Shown here: in pieces, positions 26,979 through 35,080 of the stretch | How the letters are laid out: every line of letters starts with the position of its first letter | Numbering within the stretch: the first letter of the stretch is position 1 | NCBI GenBank assembly: GCA_965248635.1 | Contig: OZ252114.1 | Coordinates: 186,001 to 250,000 of the forward strand | Direction: 5' to 3' | Source: CBDAPI01 sp965248635 | GTDB taxonomy: Bacteria > Acidobacteriota > UBA6911 > RPQK01 > CBDAPI01 | Length of the DNA: 64,000 nucleotides | The notes under the pieces: model-generated | Told to the model about the DNA's origin: nothing | Seen by the model: the letters and a program-made list of their open reading frames with translations, nothing else | Database searches by the model: none | Position numbers and translations under genes: made by a program

Positions 26979-27953
26979 ATGGCTGACCCGCCAGAGCCCA
27001 AACCCGCAGCGGAGGAGAAGGCGCGTCAGCTGGACGTGGTGGAACACTGGTTTCAGACGGTCATTGCGCACCCCGAAGGAGTCGACGAGGGGGTCGGCTC
27101 GTCTGAGGCCCAGCAACTGATTCGGCTTGGTCGCGACCAACTGGAGCAGGTCATCCTCCGCTCCCAGAAGCTCACGGCCGGCGAGCGTCTGTCGATCTAC
27201 GCCAACGCCTACTACGCCCGTCTGGTCGAATGCCTGGGCGAGTGCTTCCCCATTTTCAGGAAGGCCCTGGGCGAAGAGGTTTTTAGCGGGTTCGCTTTAG
27301 AGTATCTCCAGCGCTACCCCTCGCAGAGCTACACCCTGGATCATCTGGGCCAGAATTTCACTCGTTTTCTCCGGGAGACGCGCTCCGATCGCAGCGACGA
27401 CGGCCGACCGGCTAAGACAAACTGGCCTGACTTTCTGTTCGATCTGGCCACCCTGGAATGGACAGTCGCCCAGGTGTTCGACGGGCCGGGTATCGAGCGA
27501 GAGCGGGTCCTCGCCCCGGACGATCTGCAGGTACTGGCAGGTGAGCGTTTCGGACAGGCACAGCTAGTTCCGGTCGTATGCCTGCGCTTACTGACATTCC
27601 GCTATCCAGTCAATGCTTACTACACTGCCGCTCGGGGTGCTGGGGAAAATGAGAAAGTCTCAATCCCCGACCCATCGGCCGAGCATGTCGCCATCACCCG
27701 TCGTGATTACATCGTCCGCCGCTACACGCTCACCGCGCCGCAGAGAGCTTTGCTAGAGGTGTTGCAAACCGGGGGTACCTTGACAGAGGCGATCTCTGGG
27801 GCCGCTGAGATCAGCCAAACGGGGGACGACGAGCTGGCCGTCGAACTCCAGTCCTGGTTTCGCTTCTGGGCGGCAGAGTGCTTCTTTCAGGCCGTGGTAC
27901 TACCCGGTGAAGACAGCACGAGTTCAGTTGATTCAAGCCAGACCCGTGTGTAA
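26979..27953 (+). CDS. DUF2063-family partner of the DUF692 oxidase (BufC/HvfC type)
   Basis: A 324-residue protein. Its N-terminal DUF2063 domain is clear: GERLSIYANAYYARLVECLG, then ECFPIFRKALGEEVFSGFA and YLQRYPSQSYTLDHLGQNF. The middle (DFLFDLATLEWTVAQVFDG) and the C-terminal part with a winged-helix-like section (APQRALLEVLQTGGTLTEAI) are usual for the long form. In characterised bufferin and Hvf systems this protein recognises the precursor and forms the modifying complex with the DUF692 enzyme. The ABC operon starts 21 nt after its stop, so the two operons may be co-transcribed. Confidence 0.88.
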   Translation: MADPPEPKPAAEEKARQLDVVEHWFQTVIAHPEGVDEGVGSSEAQQLIRLGRDQLEQVILRSQKLTAGERLSIYANAYYARLVECLGECFPIFRKALGEEVFSGFALEYLQRYPSQSYTLDHLGQNFTRFLRETRSDRSDDGRPAKTNWPDFLFDLATLEWTVAQVFDGPGIERERVLAPDDLQVLAGERFGQAQLVPVVCLRLLTFRYPVNAYYTAARGAGENEKVSIPDPSAEHVAITRRDYIVRRYTLTAPQRALLEVLQTGGTLTEAISGAAEISQTGDDELAVELQSWFRFWAAECFFQAVVLPGEDSTSSVDSSQTRV

Positions 27954-27974
27954 CATGCGCTGAGAGGAACTTCT

Positions 27975-29954
27975 TTGGTTCTCATACTGAAACGTCTGTT
28001 CCTGGGCCTCCTTTTCATCGGCGGAACATCTGCAATCCTGCTGCTCTCTGACGTTAGGAGACGGACATCCGACAGATCCCGAGTGGAGGTGGCAATTCTC
28101 CAGTTCGCCACAAGTCCGTTGATGGATGCGGGGGTCAAGGGAATGAGGGAGGCCCTGAACGATAGTGGTTTTGCGACGGCAGAGACGCTTGCCCTTCGGC
28201 TTTACAATGCGGAAGGGGACATGCCTACGGTCAACGCCATCGCCAGTGAGATCACGAGTGGTCAGTTCGATCTGATCCTGACGTCGGGCACCCCGGCCAT
28301 GCAGGCAGTTGCCAATGCCAACCGGTTGGGAAAAACGACCCATGTCTTTGGACTGGTCGCCGATCCTTTTGGTGCTGGCGTGGGAATCAGCCGCGAGAAC
28401 CCTCTCGACCACCCGGCGCACTTGGTCGGGATCGGATCGTTTATTCCGGGCCGCCCGGCCTTTGAGCTGGCCCGACAAATGTTCCCGAATTTGAAGACCG
28501 TCGGCGAAGTCTGGAACCCCGCGGAATCAAACTCAGAGGCCTTTACTCGGGAGGCTCGCAAGATCTGTGCGGACCTGGGGATCGAACTTATGGAGGCCAA
28601 TGTCGACAACACGGCTGGCGTCTTCGAGGCGGCCAGCTCGCTGGTCGCGAGAGGCGTCGAAGCTCTCTGGATTGGAGGCGATAACACGGTAGCATCCGCT
28701 GCGGACTCGGTTGTGGCGGCCGCTCGGGCGGGCCACATCCCGGTCTTTTCTATTCTAACTGGAAACGCGGAGCAGGGAGCCCTTTTTGAATCGGGGGCTG
28801 ACTTCTACGAGGTGGGCCGACAGACCGGTGAATTGGCTGCCCGAATCCTGGGGGGAGCTGATCCGGCCACAATCCCCGTGGTGAATTCCGTCCCCGCAAG
28901 ACTGGTCATCAATCGCACGGCGCTGAGCGGCTTACATGACCCCTGGAGACCAACCAGAGAAGCCCTCGACCGTGCCCACAGCGTAATCGATGAGAGCGGC
29001 ATCCGCACCAAGCCCGACCCTCAAGTCAGGGCGGCTTTTGATCGGGCCCCTCTGGCCAAGACATGGCAGCTGAGCATGCTGAGTTTCCATGAGACACCGA
29101 CGACGGAAGAAGCTGAAAAAGGTGTTTTGGATGGTCTGCGCGAGGCCGGTCTGGTAGAGAGCAGGGATTATGTAATCGGACGCCTGAACGCTCAAATGGA
29201 CATGGCCACTGCCAATAGCCTGGTGGATGCCGTAGTCACAAAGAATTCCGACCTGTTGATCGCGATTACGACACCCATTCTACAGGCCTCCGTGGCCAGG
29301 GCGGGTCGCATACCGATCGTGTTTTCTCTAGTGGCAAATCCTGTTCTGGCCGGCGCCGGGCGCTCCAACGAGGATCATCTTCCCAACATCACCGGAGTGT
29401 TCGTGGTGAGTCCCTTTGATGAAATGATGTCGGTTCTTCGCCAGTGCCTGCCCGAGGTTAAAGTGGTAGGCACTCTTTTCGCGCCGGCGGAGGTCAACTC
29501 CGTGTTCTATAAGGACCTTATGTTGCAGGCAGCAAAACAGGCGGGGATCGAGGTCGAACTGATCGGAGTCAGCACCACCGGCGAGGTCGCCGACGCTGCG
29601 TTGTCGCTGTGTAGTCGAAATATCGATGCCGTCTGCCAGATCTCTGACAACATGTCCAGTTCCACATTCGTTGCCACTGCTGCAGCCGCGAATCGGTTCA
29701 AACTCCCTGTCTTCACGTTCAACACGAACCAAGCGGAACAAGGGGCTGCTGTGGTGGTGGCGCGAGACTACTACGACGGGGGACGGGAAAGCGGCCTGCT
29801 TGCCGCTCGAGTCATGAGGGGTGAGGACCCCGCCACGATTCCCTTCCAACCGACCCGAACTACCAGGGTGGTTGTGAATCTCAAGGCAGCCGGAGTTTCA
29901 GGACTCAGGATACCGCCCTCTCTCCTGGAGCGGGCCGACAGGGTGATTCGATAG
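27975..29954 (+). CDS. ABC transporter substrate-binding protein with two ABC_sub_bind domains
   Basis: A 659-residue exported protein with a TTG start at 27975 after GAGAGGAA. A basic N-terminus and hydrophobic stretch (RLFLGLLFIGGTSAILLL) form a signal anchor or signal peptide. Two complete ABC_sub_bind (PF04392-type) domains follow, at about 36-335 (VEVAILQFATSPLMDAGVKG) and 357-645 (WQLSMLSFHETPTTEEAEKG). Each has the family's tandem-lobe pattern, including NAEQGALFESGADFYEVGRQ in the first and NQAEQGAAVVVARDYYDGGR in the second. Members usually have one domain and bind amino acids or related small molecules. The ligand here is unknown. A STAS gene and broken permease and ATPase genes follow in the same operon. 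Confidence 0.87.
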   Translation: MVLILKRLFLGLLFIGGTSAILLLSDVRRRTSDRSRVEVAILQFATSPLMDAGVKGMREALNDSGFATAETLALRLYNAEGDMPTVNAIASEITSGQFDLILTSGTPAMQAVANANRLGKTTHVFGLVADPFGAGVGISRENPLDHPAHLVGIGSFIPGRPAFELARQMFPNLKTVGEVWNPAESNSEAFTREARKICADLGIELMEANVDNTAGVFEAASSLVARGVEALWIGGDNTVASAADSVVAAARAGHIPVFSILTGNAEQGALFESGADFYEVGRQTGELAARILGGADPATIPVVNSVPARLVINRTALSGLHDPWRPTREALDRAHSVIDESGIRTKPDPQVRAAFDRAPLAKTWQLSMLSFHETPTTEEAEKGVLDGLREAGLVESRDYVIGRLNAQMDMATANSLVDAVVTKNSDLLIAITTPILQASVARAGRIPIVFSLVANPVLAGAGRSNEDHLPNITGVFVVSPFDEMMSVLRQCLPEVKVVGTLFAPAEVNSVFYKDLMLQAAKQAGIEVELIGVSTTGEVADAALSLCSRNIDAVCQISDNMSSSTFVATAAAANRFKLPVFTFNTNQAEQGAAVVVARDYYDGGRESGLLAARVMRGEDPATIPFQPTRTTRVVVNLKAAGVSGLRIPPSLLERADRVIR

Positions 29955-29996
29955 TAGGCTCGATCACGCACGCTGACGAGTTCAGGGGTAGGCAGG

Positions 29997-31235
29997 ATGG
30001 AGACTAGCAAGCACCAACAGGAAGGATTCCTGGAAGTCAGGGTGAGTGGACGCCTGGATTCGCACTGGGCGGATTATCTGGCAGAAGAGGTCAGCCAGAT
30101 CATTCAGCAAGGGACTCACACCATTCAGCTCAACCTGGCTGAGGTCCGTTATCTGAGTTCGGCCGGCATCGGGGTGCTGCTCAGGTTCCATAGGGAGTTG
30201 GCACGGATCGATGGCTCGATGCGCGTCTCCAATCCCTCACCAATGGTCAGGAAGGTTCTGGAGATTTCCGGCCTTGCCAAGACTTTGCTTCTTGACACCT
30301 CGGAAGCGTCCGAACCAGAAGCCGCACCGCCTCCGGTGAAGGAGCAGGAGCGGGATGGGGTTCGCTACCAGATTTATCAGAAAACTGCTGGCAAGTCCCT
30401 CGAATGTCGAATCATCGGCGACCCCTTGCGCCTGTCCGGTTGTCGGTTTGAGCAAGAGGACTGTCAAAGGGTGACTTTGAAAAGTTCCAGCTTCGGTCTG
30501 GGAATTGGGGCTCTAGGGTCCGATTTTGACTCGTGCCGAGAACGCTTTGGGGAGTTTCTGGCAGCGGCCGGAACCGCCATCTATGCACCCACCGATCAGA
30601 CAGGTGCTCCTGATTACCTGGTATCAGCCGGGGAGACGCTCTCCGAGATATCGGTGCTTTATGGCCTCATCTGCGAAGGGTCCCTGGCTCTACAGGCCCG
30701 TTTTGAAACTTCCCATCAAGAGGGACGGGTGAGTCTCAGTAGCGTGGCAGAAAGTTGTCTGGAAATTGCTGATTCGGATGTGGTGGGTCTGGTGCTCGTC
30801 TCAGAATCCGTTGGGTTGGGGGGAGCAGCCTTGAAGCGCTCTCCTGCACTGGACGCATCTCCTCAAGCCCCTTTCGAACACCCTGGAATCAGGCGTTGGC
30901 TCTCGTTCACTCCTGAACGGGTCTACGCTGGTTCCGTCAACCTGGTGGTTGGGGTGGCATTGAGAGGAGATGCCGGTGAGCTTGGCCCAATCGTGCGTCC
31001 GCTGGGCGAGTCAAACGGAACGGCCGGTCACTTCCACGCTGCGGCTTTCACCTATGGTCCCGTGAAGCGCGGAGAAATTAACTTGCGAGAGACGGTAGCG
31101 ACACTCTTTAGGACAGAGAGGCCTCTCGCCGTGCTTCATCTCTTGCATGATAGTCGACCTATCCTGGGAATAGGGGAGAGCGAGTTTTCGCGAGGCGCCT
31201 GCTGGTTTGGACCGATCTCGAATGTGTCTTCTTGA
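29997..31235 (+). CDS. STAS-domain protein with large unknown C-terminal domain
   Basis: A 412-residue cytoplasmic protein. Residues 1-105 are a STAS (anti-anti-sigma) domain: GFLEVRVSGRLDSHWADYLAEE, NLAEVRYLSSAGIGVLLRFHRELA, with Ser-Ser at the phosphorylation position of SpoIIAA-like proteins. Residues 125-412 are a mixed alpha/beta region (FGLGIGALGSDFDSCRERFG, PDYLVSAGETLSEISVLYGL, VGLVLVSESVGLGGAALKRS, HFHAAAFTYGPV) that I do not recognise. An RsbW-like kinase is four genes downstream in the same operon and is the natural partner. The gene lies between the binding protein and the permease of an ABC system, so it may tie uptake to partner switching. Confidence 0.75.
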   Translation: METSKHQQEGFLEVRVSGRLDSHWADYLAEEVSQIIQQGTHTIQLNLAEVRYLSSAGIGVLLRFHRELARIDGSMRVSNPSPMVRKVLEISGLAKTLLLDTSEASEPEAAPPPVKEQERDGVRYQIYQKTAGKSLECRIIGDPLRLSGCRFEQEDCQRVTLKSSSFGLGIGALGSDFDSCRERFGEFLAAAGTAIYAPTDQTGAPDYLVSAGETLSEISVLYGLICEGSLALQARFETSHQEGRVSLSSVAESCLEIADSDVVGLVLVSESVGLGGAALKRSPALDASPQAPFEHPGIRRWLSFTPERVYAGSVNLVVGVALRGDAGELGPIVRPLGESNGTAGHFHAAAFTYGPVKRGEINLRETVATLFRTERPLAVLHLLHDSRPILGIGESEFSRGACWFGPISNVSS

Positions 31236-31244
31236 GGAGTTGGT

Positions 31245-32182
31245 ATGACCCTTCTCATTGGTGCCTGGACAGTGGGTTTGATCCTCTCGTTGCTGGCCCT
31301 CGGCGTGTTTATCAGCTTTCGGGTTTTTCATTTTCCGGATATTACAGCGGATGGATCGATCACACTGGGTGCTTCTGTGGCGGCCGTCTTGCTGGTGGCC
31401 GGCGTCAACCCCATAGTCGCTACAGGGGCCGCCTTCGCATCCGGGCTGGTGGCCGGTGCGATCACGGGTGTTCTTCATACCAAATTCAACATACACAAGC
31501 TCTTGTCGGGAATTCTGGTCATGACGGCTCTCTACTCGGTCAATCTGCACGTGATGGGCAGAAGTAACATTCCGTTGATGTCAGCGACAACTCTGGCCAC
31601 CTTTGCAGAGCAGATCGGGTCCAACATCCTGGGGACGGTGAAATTCTTCTGGTCTGGGGCTGGGAAGTGTCCAGGCGCGACGCGTCGGTTTGGGTCATGG
31701 CTTTGTTTTTGACCTCCTTGGTGGGGCTGGCAATGTACGCTTTTTTTCGAACCAACCTGGGAACCGCGATGCGGGGGACCGGAGACAACGCCCAGATGAT
31801 CCGTGCCCTGGGAGTCAGCGACGAGAATATGACGGTTCTAGGCCTCTCGGTCTCAAACGGCCTGATCGCTCTCTCGGGAGCACTGCTGTCTCAGTACCAG
31901 GGCTTCGCCGATGTGCAGATGGGCATAGGTATGGTTGTCTGGGGTCTGGCAAGCGTCATTATAGGGGAGGCCTTAGTCAGGACTCCGACCCTGGGTCTGA
32001 CCATCACGGGCGCTGTCATGGGCTCGGTTCTATTTCGCCTGATGGTGGCGATCGCCCTGCGCTGGGGCTTGAATCCTAACGATTTGAAGCTCATCACCGC
32101 CGTTTTTGTATTCGCCGCTTTGATCCTCCCCACACTCCTTGAAAGGATTCGCGAGTCGCGAGCACGAGCCGCCAATGCTTGA
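31245..32182 (+). pseudogene. ABC transporter permease, frameshifted
   Basis: Integral membrane permease of the branched-chain/ABC_sub_bind-linked type (BPD_transp_2). The first part (to about 31640) gives IGAWTVGLILSLLALGVFIS, FRVFHFPDITADGSITLGAS and HTKFNIHKLLSGILVMTALY. The second part is in another frame and starts at about 31640: LLVWGWEVSRRDASVWVMAL, then NLGTAMRGTGDNAQMIRALG and GEALVRTPTLGLTITGAVMG. One added base restores frame, for example a C in the TTCTT at about 31645 (TTCCTT expected). Total length would be about 312 residues, normal. It partners the downstream ATPase, which is also frameshifted. Whether these are real mutations or single-base sequence errors cannot be decided here. 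Confidence 0.82.
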
Positions 32183-32986
32183 GATCGAAAACGTTTCCAA
32201 GACATTTCACCCGAACACACCGAATGAGGTTCGCGGTCTCAGGAACATCAGACTGAGCCTGGAGGAAGGTTCGTTCGTTGTCGTCATTGGCACCAATGGG
32301 TCTGGGAAATCGACCCTGCTGAATGCGGTGGCAGGGACCTTCTGGTCGACTCGGGAAGAGTCACATTAGCCGGGGTTGATGTGACTGACTGGCCCGAGCA
32401 CCGAAGAGCCGGGCTCATTGGCCGGGTCTTCCAGAATCCCTTTAGTGGAACGGCTCCGAGTCTTTCCATCGCGGAGAACCTGGCGCTGGCTGCCCGGCGC
32501 GGCCTGCCCCGGGGGCTGGGGTGGGCACTGGCCAAGCAGGTCACGAGCGAACTGAGCGAGCGAGTCAAGACGCTGGACATGGGGCTCGAGGACCGGCTGG
32601 ACAATGTCATCGGAAGCCTGTCCGGAGGCCAAAGGCAAGCTTTGACGCTGCTCATGGCCACCTGCCTGAAGCCCAAACTTTTGCTGCTGGATGAACACAC
32701 AGCCGCGCTGGATCCCAAGAGCTCCGAGCAGGTGATCCGTATGACCCAGGAAACTGTCTCCAGGGAGAGGATCACGACGCTGATGGTTACCCACTCCATG
32801 CATCAGGCTGCCCAGCTTGGAGATCGCCTCTTGATGATGCATGCCGGGGAAATCATTCACGACCTCCATGGAGCCGAAAAGCGACGTTTGCGACCCAGCG
32901 ATCTTGTGGAGCGGTTCGAAGAGCTGCGGCGTGAAGAGCAGCTGGATGAGATCGCTGCTGAGATGCTCCGAGCCTCCTATGTTTGA
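32175..32986 (+). pseudogene. ABC transporter ATP-binding protein, frameshifted
   Basis: ATPase of the ABC importer-like operon. ATG 32175 overlaps the permease stop by 8 nt. Part one has the Walker A motif IGTNGSGKSTLLNAVAGT and then runs to a premature stop near 32369. Part two, in another frame, continues as LVDSGRVTLAGVDVTDWPEH, with the Q-loop VFQNPFSG, signature GSLSGGQRQALTLLMA, Walker B LLLLDEHTAALD and the switch His in MVTHSMHQ. Adding one C to TTCTGG near 32342 restores GTFLVDSGRV in one frame. About 270 residues total, normal. All ATPase motifs are intact apart from the frame. Confidence 0.85.
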
Positions 32987-33013
32987 ACGGGTCAAGAGAA
33001 GAGCAGGCGATTG

Positions 33014-33424
33014 ATGAAACTCAGTTCGCTCGAGTTAACCAATCAGCTTTCGGAAATCGGAAAACTGACCGATCTCCTGGAGCAGTTCGCCGAGGCTTGG
33101 GGCCTGTCAGAGGACGTTCTCTTTGAAGCGAGTCTTGCGCTGGATGAGATCGTCAGCAATATCATCAGGCACGGTTACCCTGACTCAGGAGACCATCGCA
33201 TCACGGTACGAATCGGGTTGGAAAAGGGCAACTTTATCATGGAAGTCGAGGATGACGCCCCGGAGTTCAATCCCCTGGATGCGCCGGAACCGGACACCAG
33301 CGCTCCGCTGGAAGAGCGGGCCATCGGGGGCCTGGGAATCTTCCTGACGCGCAAGCTGATGGATAACATGTCGTATAGACGCTTCGAGGGTAAGAACATC
33401 CTGACTCTGTCTAAGAAGTTGTAG
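33014..33424 (+). CDS. RsbW-like anti-sigma kinase / HATPase_c_2 protein
   Basis: A 136-residue GHKL ATPase from ATG 33014; a TTG 3 nt earlier is an alternative. The N box is SLALDEIVSNIIRHGYPD, the G1 region MEVEDDAPEFNPLDAPEPD, and the G2 glycines are RAIGGLGIFLTRKLMDNM. This is the pattern of the SpoIIAB/RsbW family, which phosphorylates STAS proteins and releases or binds sigma factors or other targets. The operon's own STAS protein is the likely partner. No sigma factor gene is nearby. It is 27 nt after the ATPase gene and 2 nt before the next gene. Confidence 0.88.
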   Translation: MKLSSLELTNQLSEIGKLTDLLEQFAEAWGLSEDVLFEASLALDEIVSNIIRHGYPDSGDHRITVRIGLEKGNFIMEVEDDAPEFNPLDAPEPDTSAPLEERAIGGLGIFLTRKLMDNMSYRRFEGKNILTLSKKL

Positions 33425-33426
33425 AA

Positions 33427-34524
33427 ATGTTAGATTCTAGAGCTCTGGAAAACCCGCGCCCAAGCCTGAGCAAGAAACGGCTTACTATCGCAGCGCTGCT
33501 CGTGGTGATGTCAATCGCCTGGGCGAACACCCCACTACTGGCACAGCAAAGTCAGGAAACCCCTGGGGACCTCACAGATTTGACGCTCGAGGAGTTGATG
33601 GAACTGGATGTCCTTTTCGTCAACGTCCTGGGGACCCATACCCATCTGGCAGGCGAATGGATGATTGGCTACAAGTTCATGTTCATGAGAATGCAGGGGA
33701 ATCGAGACGGGACGACCAGGCAAACTGCGGGCGAGGTCCTCCAGAATTTTCCGGTCACTCCTACCGAAATGAATATGGCCATGCACATGTTCGAGTTGAT
33801 GTACTCCCCGTCGAATGATCTTATGTTGATGGCTATGTTCCCGTACCTTGACCTTTCAATGGATCACCTGACCCGGTCGGGCGTACAGTTCACTACCGCA
33901 ACCCAGGGAATCAGCGACATCAGCTTGTCGGGCGTATATACGGTGTATGGTGACGTGGAAAAAGGGGGGCACCGTCTTCTCGTCATTCCGGGATTGAGTT
34001 TTCCTACCGGATCCATTGACGAGAAAGGTGACACCCCGGCCGGGCACCAGCAGCTTCCCTATCCCATGCAGCTGGGTTCCGGTACGTTCGATCTGCTTCC
34101 CGGCTTCGCTTATTTGGCCGATTCCGGAAACTGGGCCTGGCTGACCGAGGCGAAAGGTACCATCCGGCTGGGAAAGAACAGCCGCGATTACAGCCTGGGG
34201 GATCAACTGCACCTCAATGCCTGGGTGAGCCGCCGGTTGACCAGGATGACCAGTCTGACCGCTCAGATTCAGGGGTTCATCTGGGGAAATATCGATGGAG
34301 CGGATCCCCAATTGAACCCGGCGATCGTCCCCACCGCTGATCCCAACAGACGTGGTGGAAAGAGGGTTGACTTCGTGTTGGGGTGGGACCTATATGCGCC
34401 GGAAGGGAGATTCAAGGGGAATCGGTTGGCGATCGAGGCAGGCGTTCCGATGTACCAGTCGCTGGATGGGCCCCAGCTCGAGAATGAGTGGCGACTGACC
34501 GCCGCTTGGAATTGGACTTTTTAA
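33427..34524 (+). CDS. Putative outer membrane beta-barrel protein, Met-rich
   Basis: A 365-residue exported protein. The signal peptide is at about residues 17-39 (RLTIAALLVVMSIAWANTPL, cleavage after LLAQ). The mature part is composed of alternating strands with aromatic ends and ends in AAWNWTF, a typical C-terminal barrel strand with final Phe. Several Met-rich stretches occur (YKFMFMRMQ, TEMNMAMHMFELMY, LMLMAMFPYL), which could bind soft metals such as copper; this is only a hint. It resembles the broad transporter/MetA-pathway family of barrels, but the assignment is loose. It begins 2 nt after the RsbW-like gene and abuts yfiR. Confidence 0.65.
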   Translation: MLDSRALENPRPSLSKKRLTIAALLVVMSIAWANTPLLAQQSQETPGDLTDLTLEELMELDVLFVNVLGTHTHLAGEWMIGYKFMFMRMQGNRDGTTRQTAGEVLQNFPVTPTEMNMAMHMFELMYSPSNDLMLMAMFPYLDLSMDHLTRSGVQFTTATQGISDISLSGVYTVYGDVEKGGHRLLVIPGLSFPTGSIDEKGDTPAGHQQLPYPMQLGSGTFDLLPGFAYLADSGNWAWLTEAKGTIRLGKNSRDYSLGDQLHLNAWVSRRLTRMTSLTAQIQGFIWGNIDGADPQLNPAIVPTADPNRRGGKRVDFVLGWDLYAPEGRFKGNRLAIEAGVPMYQSLDGPQLENEWRLTAAWNWTF

Positions 34525-35079
34525 ATGGCGAGGATATTAAGGCCGGCTCCGGTTGCAAGCCTAATCCTGATGATCTCGTTCTCCCCGGTCGCTATGGCCC
34601 TCCAACCAGACCCCCAGCCCTTGCGCGAGTATCGCATCAAAGCAGCCTTCTTATACAACTTTGCGAAGTTCGTAGAATGGCCGCCAGAAGCGTTCGAGGA
34701 TAACGATTCTACACTCATTCTGGGCGTCTTCGGTGACGATCCCTTCGGTGCAGCCCTTCAGTCCCTCAGGGGAAAGACGGTGAGGGGGAGGAGTCTCACA
34801 ATCAAGCGATTTGACAGCCTCTTGGACCTGGACCAGTGCCATATCCTTTTCATCACATCATCTGAGCAGCAGCAACAGCAAAAGGCCTTGAACTCCCTCC
34901 AGGGTTCGAATGTTCTGACCGTCGGTGAGATGCAGCGCTTCGCTCAAATGGGAGGGATCATCAATTTCGTTGTCCGAAACAACAAGCTTCGCTTCGAAAT
35001 CAATCTGGATGCCGGGAAGCGTGCTGGACTGATGATCAGCTCACAGCTCCTGAAATTGGCGGATTCTGTGGTTCAGTAG
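34525..35079 (+). CDS. YfiR-family periplasmic regulator (DUF4154)
   Basis: A 184-residue protein with a signal peptide (ASLILMISFSPVAMA) and a YfiR-type domain: REYRIKAAFLYNFAKFVEWP at the start of the mature part, then LILGVFGDDPFG, CHILFITSSE, NVLTVGEM and the final GGIINFVVRNNKLRFEINLD with RAGLMISSQLLKLA. YfiR proteins sit in the periplasm and repress a membrane sensor. Here the next gene, 1 nt downstream, encodes a hybrid kinase with a periplasmic domain of the kind that pairs with YfiR in YfiRNB-like systems. Confidence 0.88.
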   Translation: MARILRPAPVASLILMISFSPVAMALQPDPQPLREYRIKAAFLYNFAKFVEWPPEAFEDNDSTLILGVFGDDPFGAALQSLRGKTVRGRSLTIKRFDSLLDLDQCHILFITSSEQQQQQKALNSLQGSNVLTVGEMQRFAQMGGIINFVVRNNKLRFEINLDAGKRAGLMISSQLLKLADSVVQ

Positions 35080-35080
35080 C

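Noticed and set aside
27933..28478. Minus-strand frame opposite the start of the substrate-binding protein
   Set aside because: The plus-strand gene has a signal segment and domain match; the minus frame has neither.
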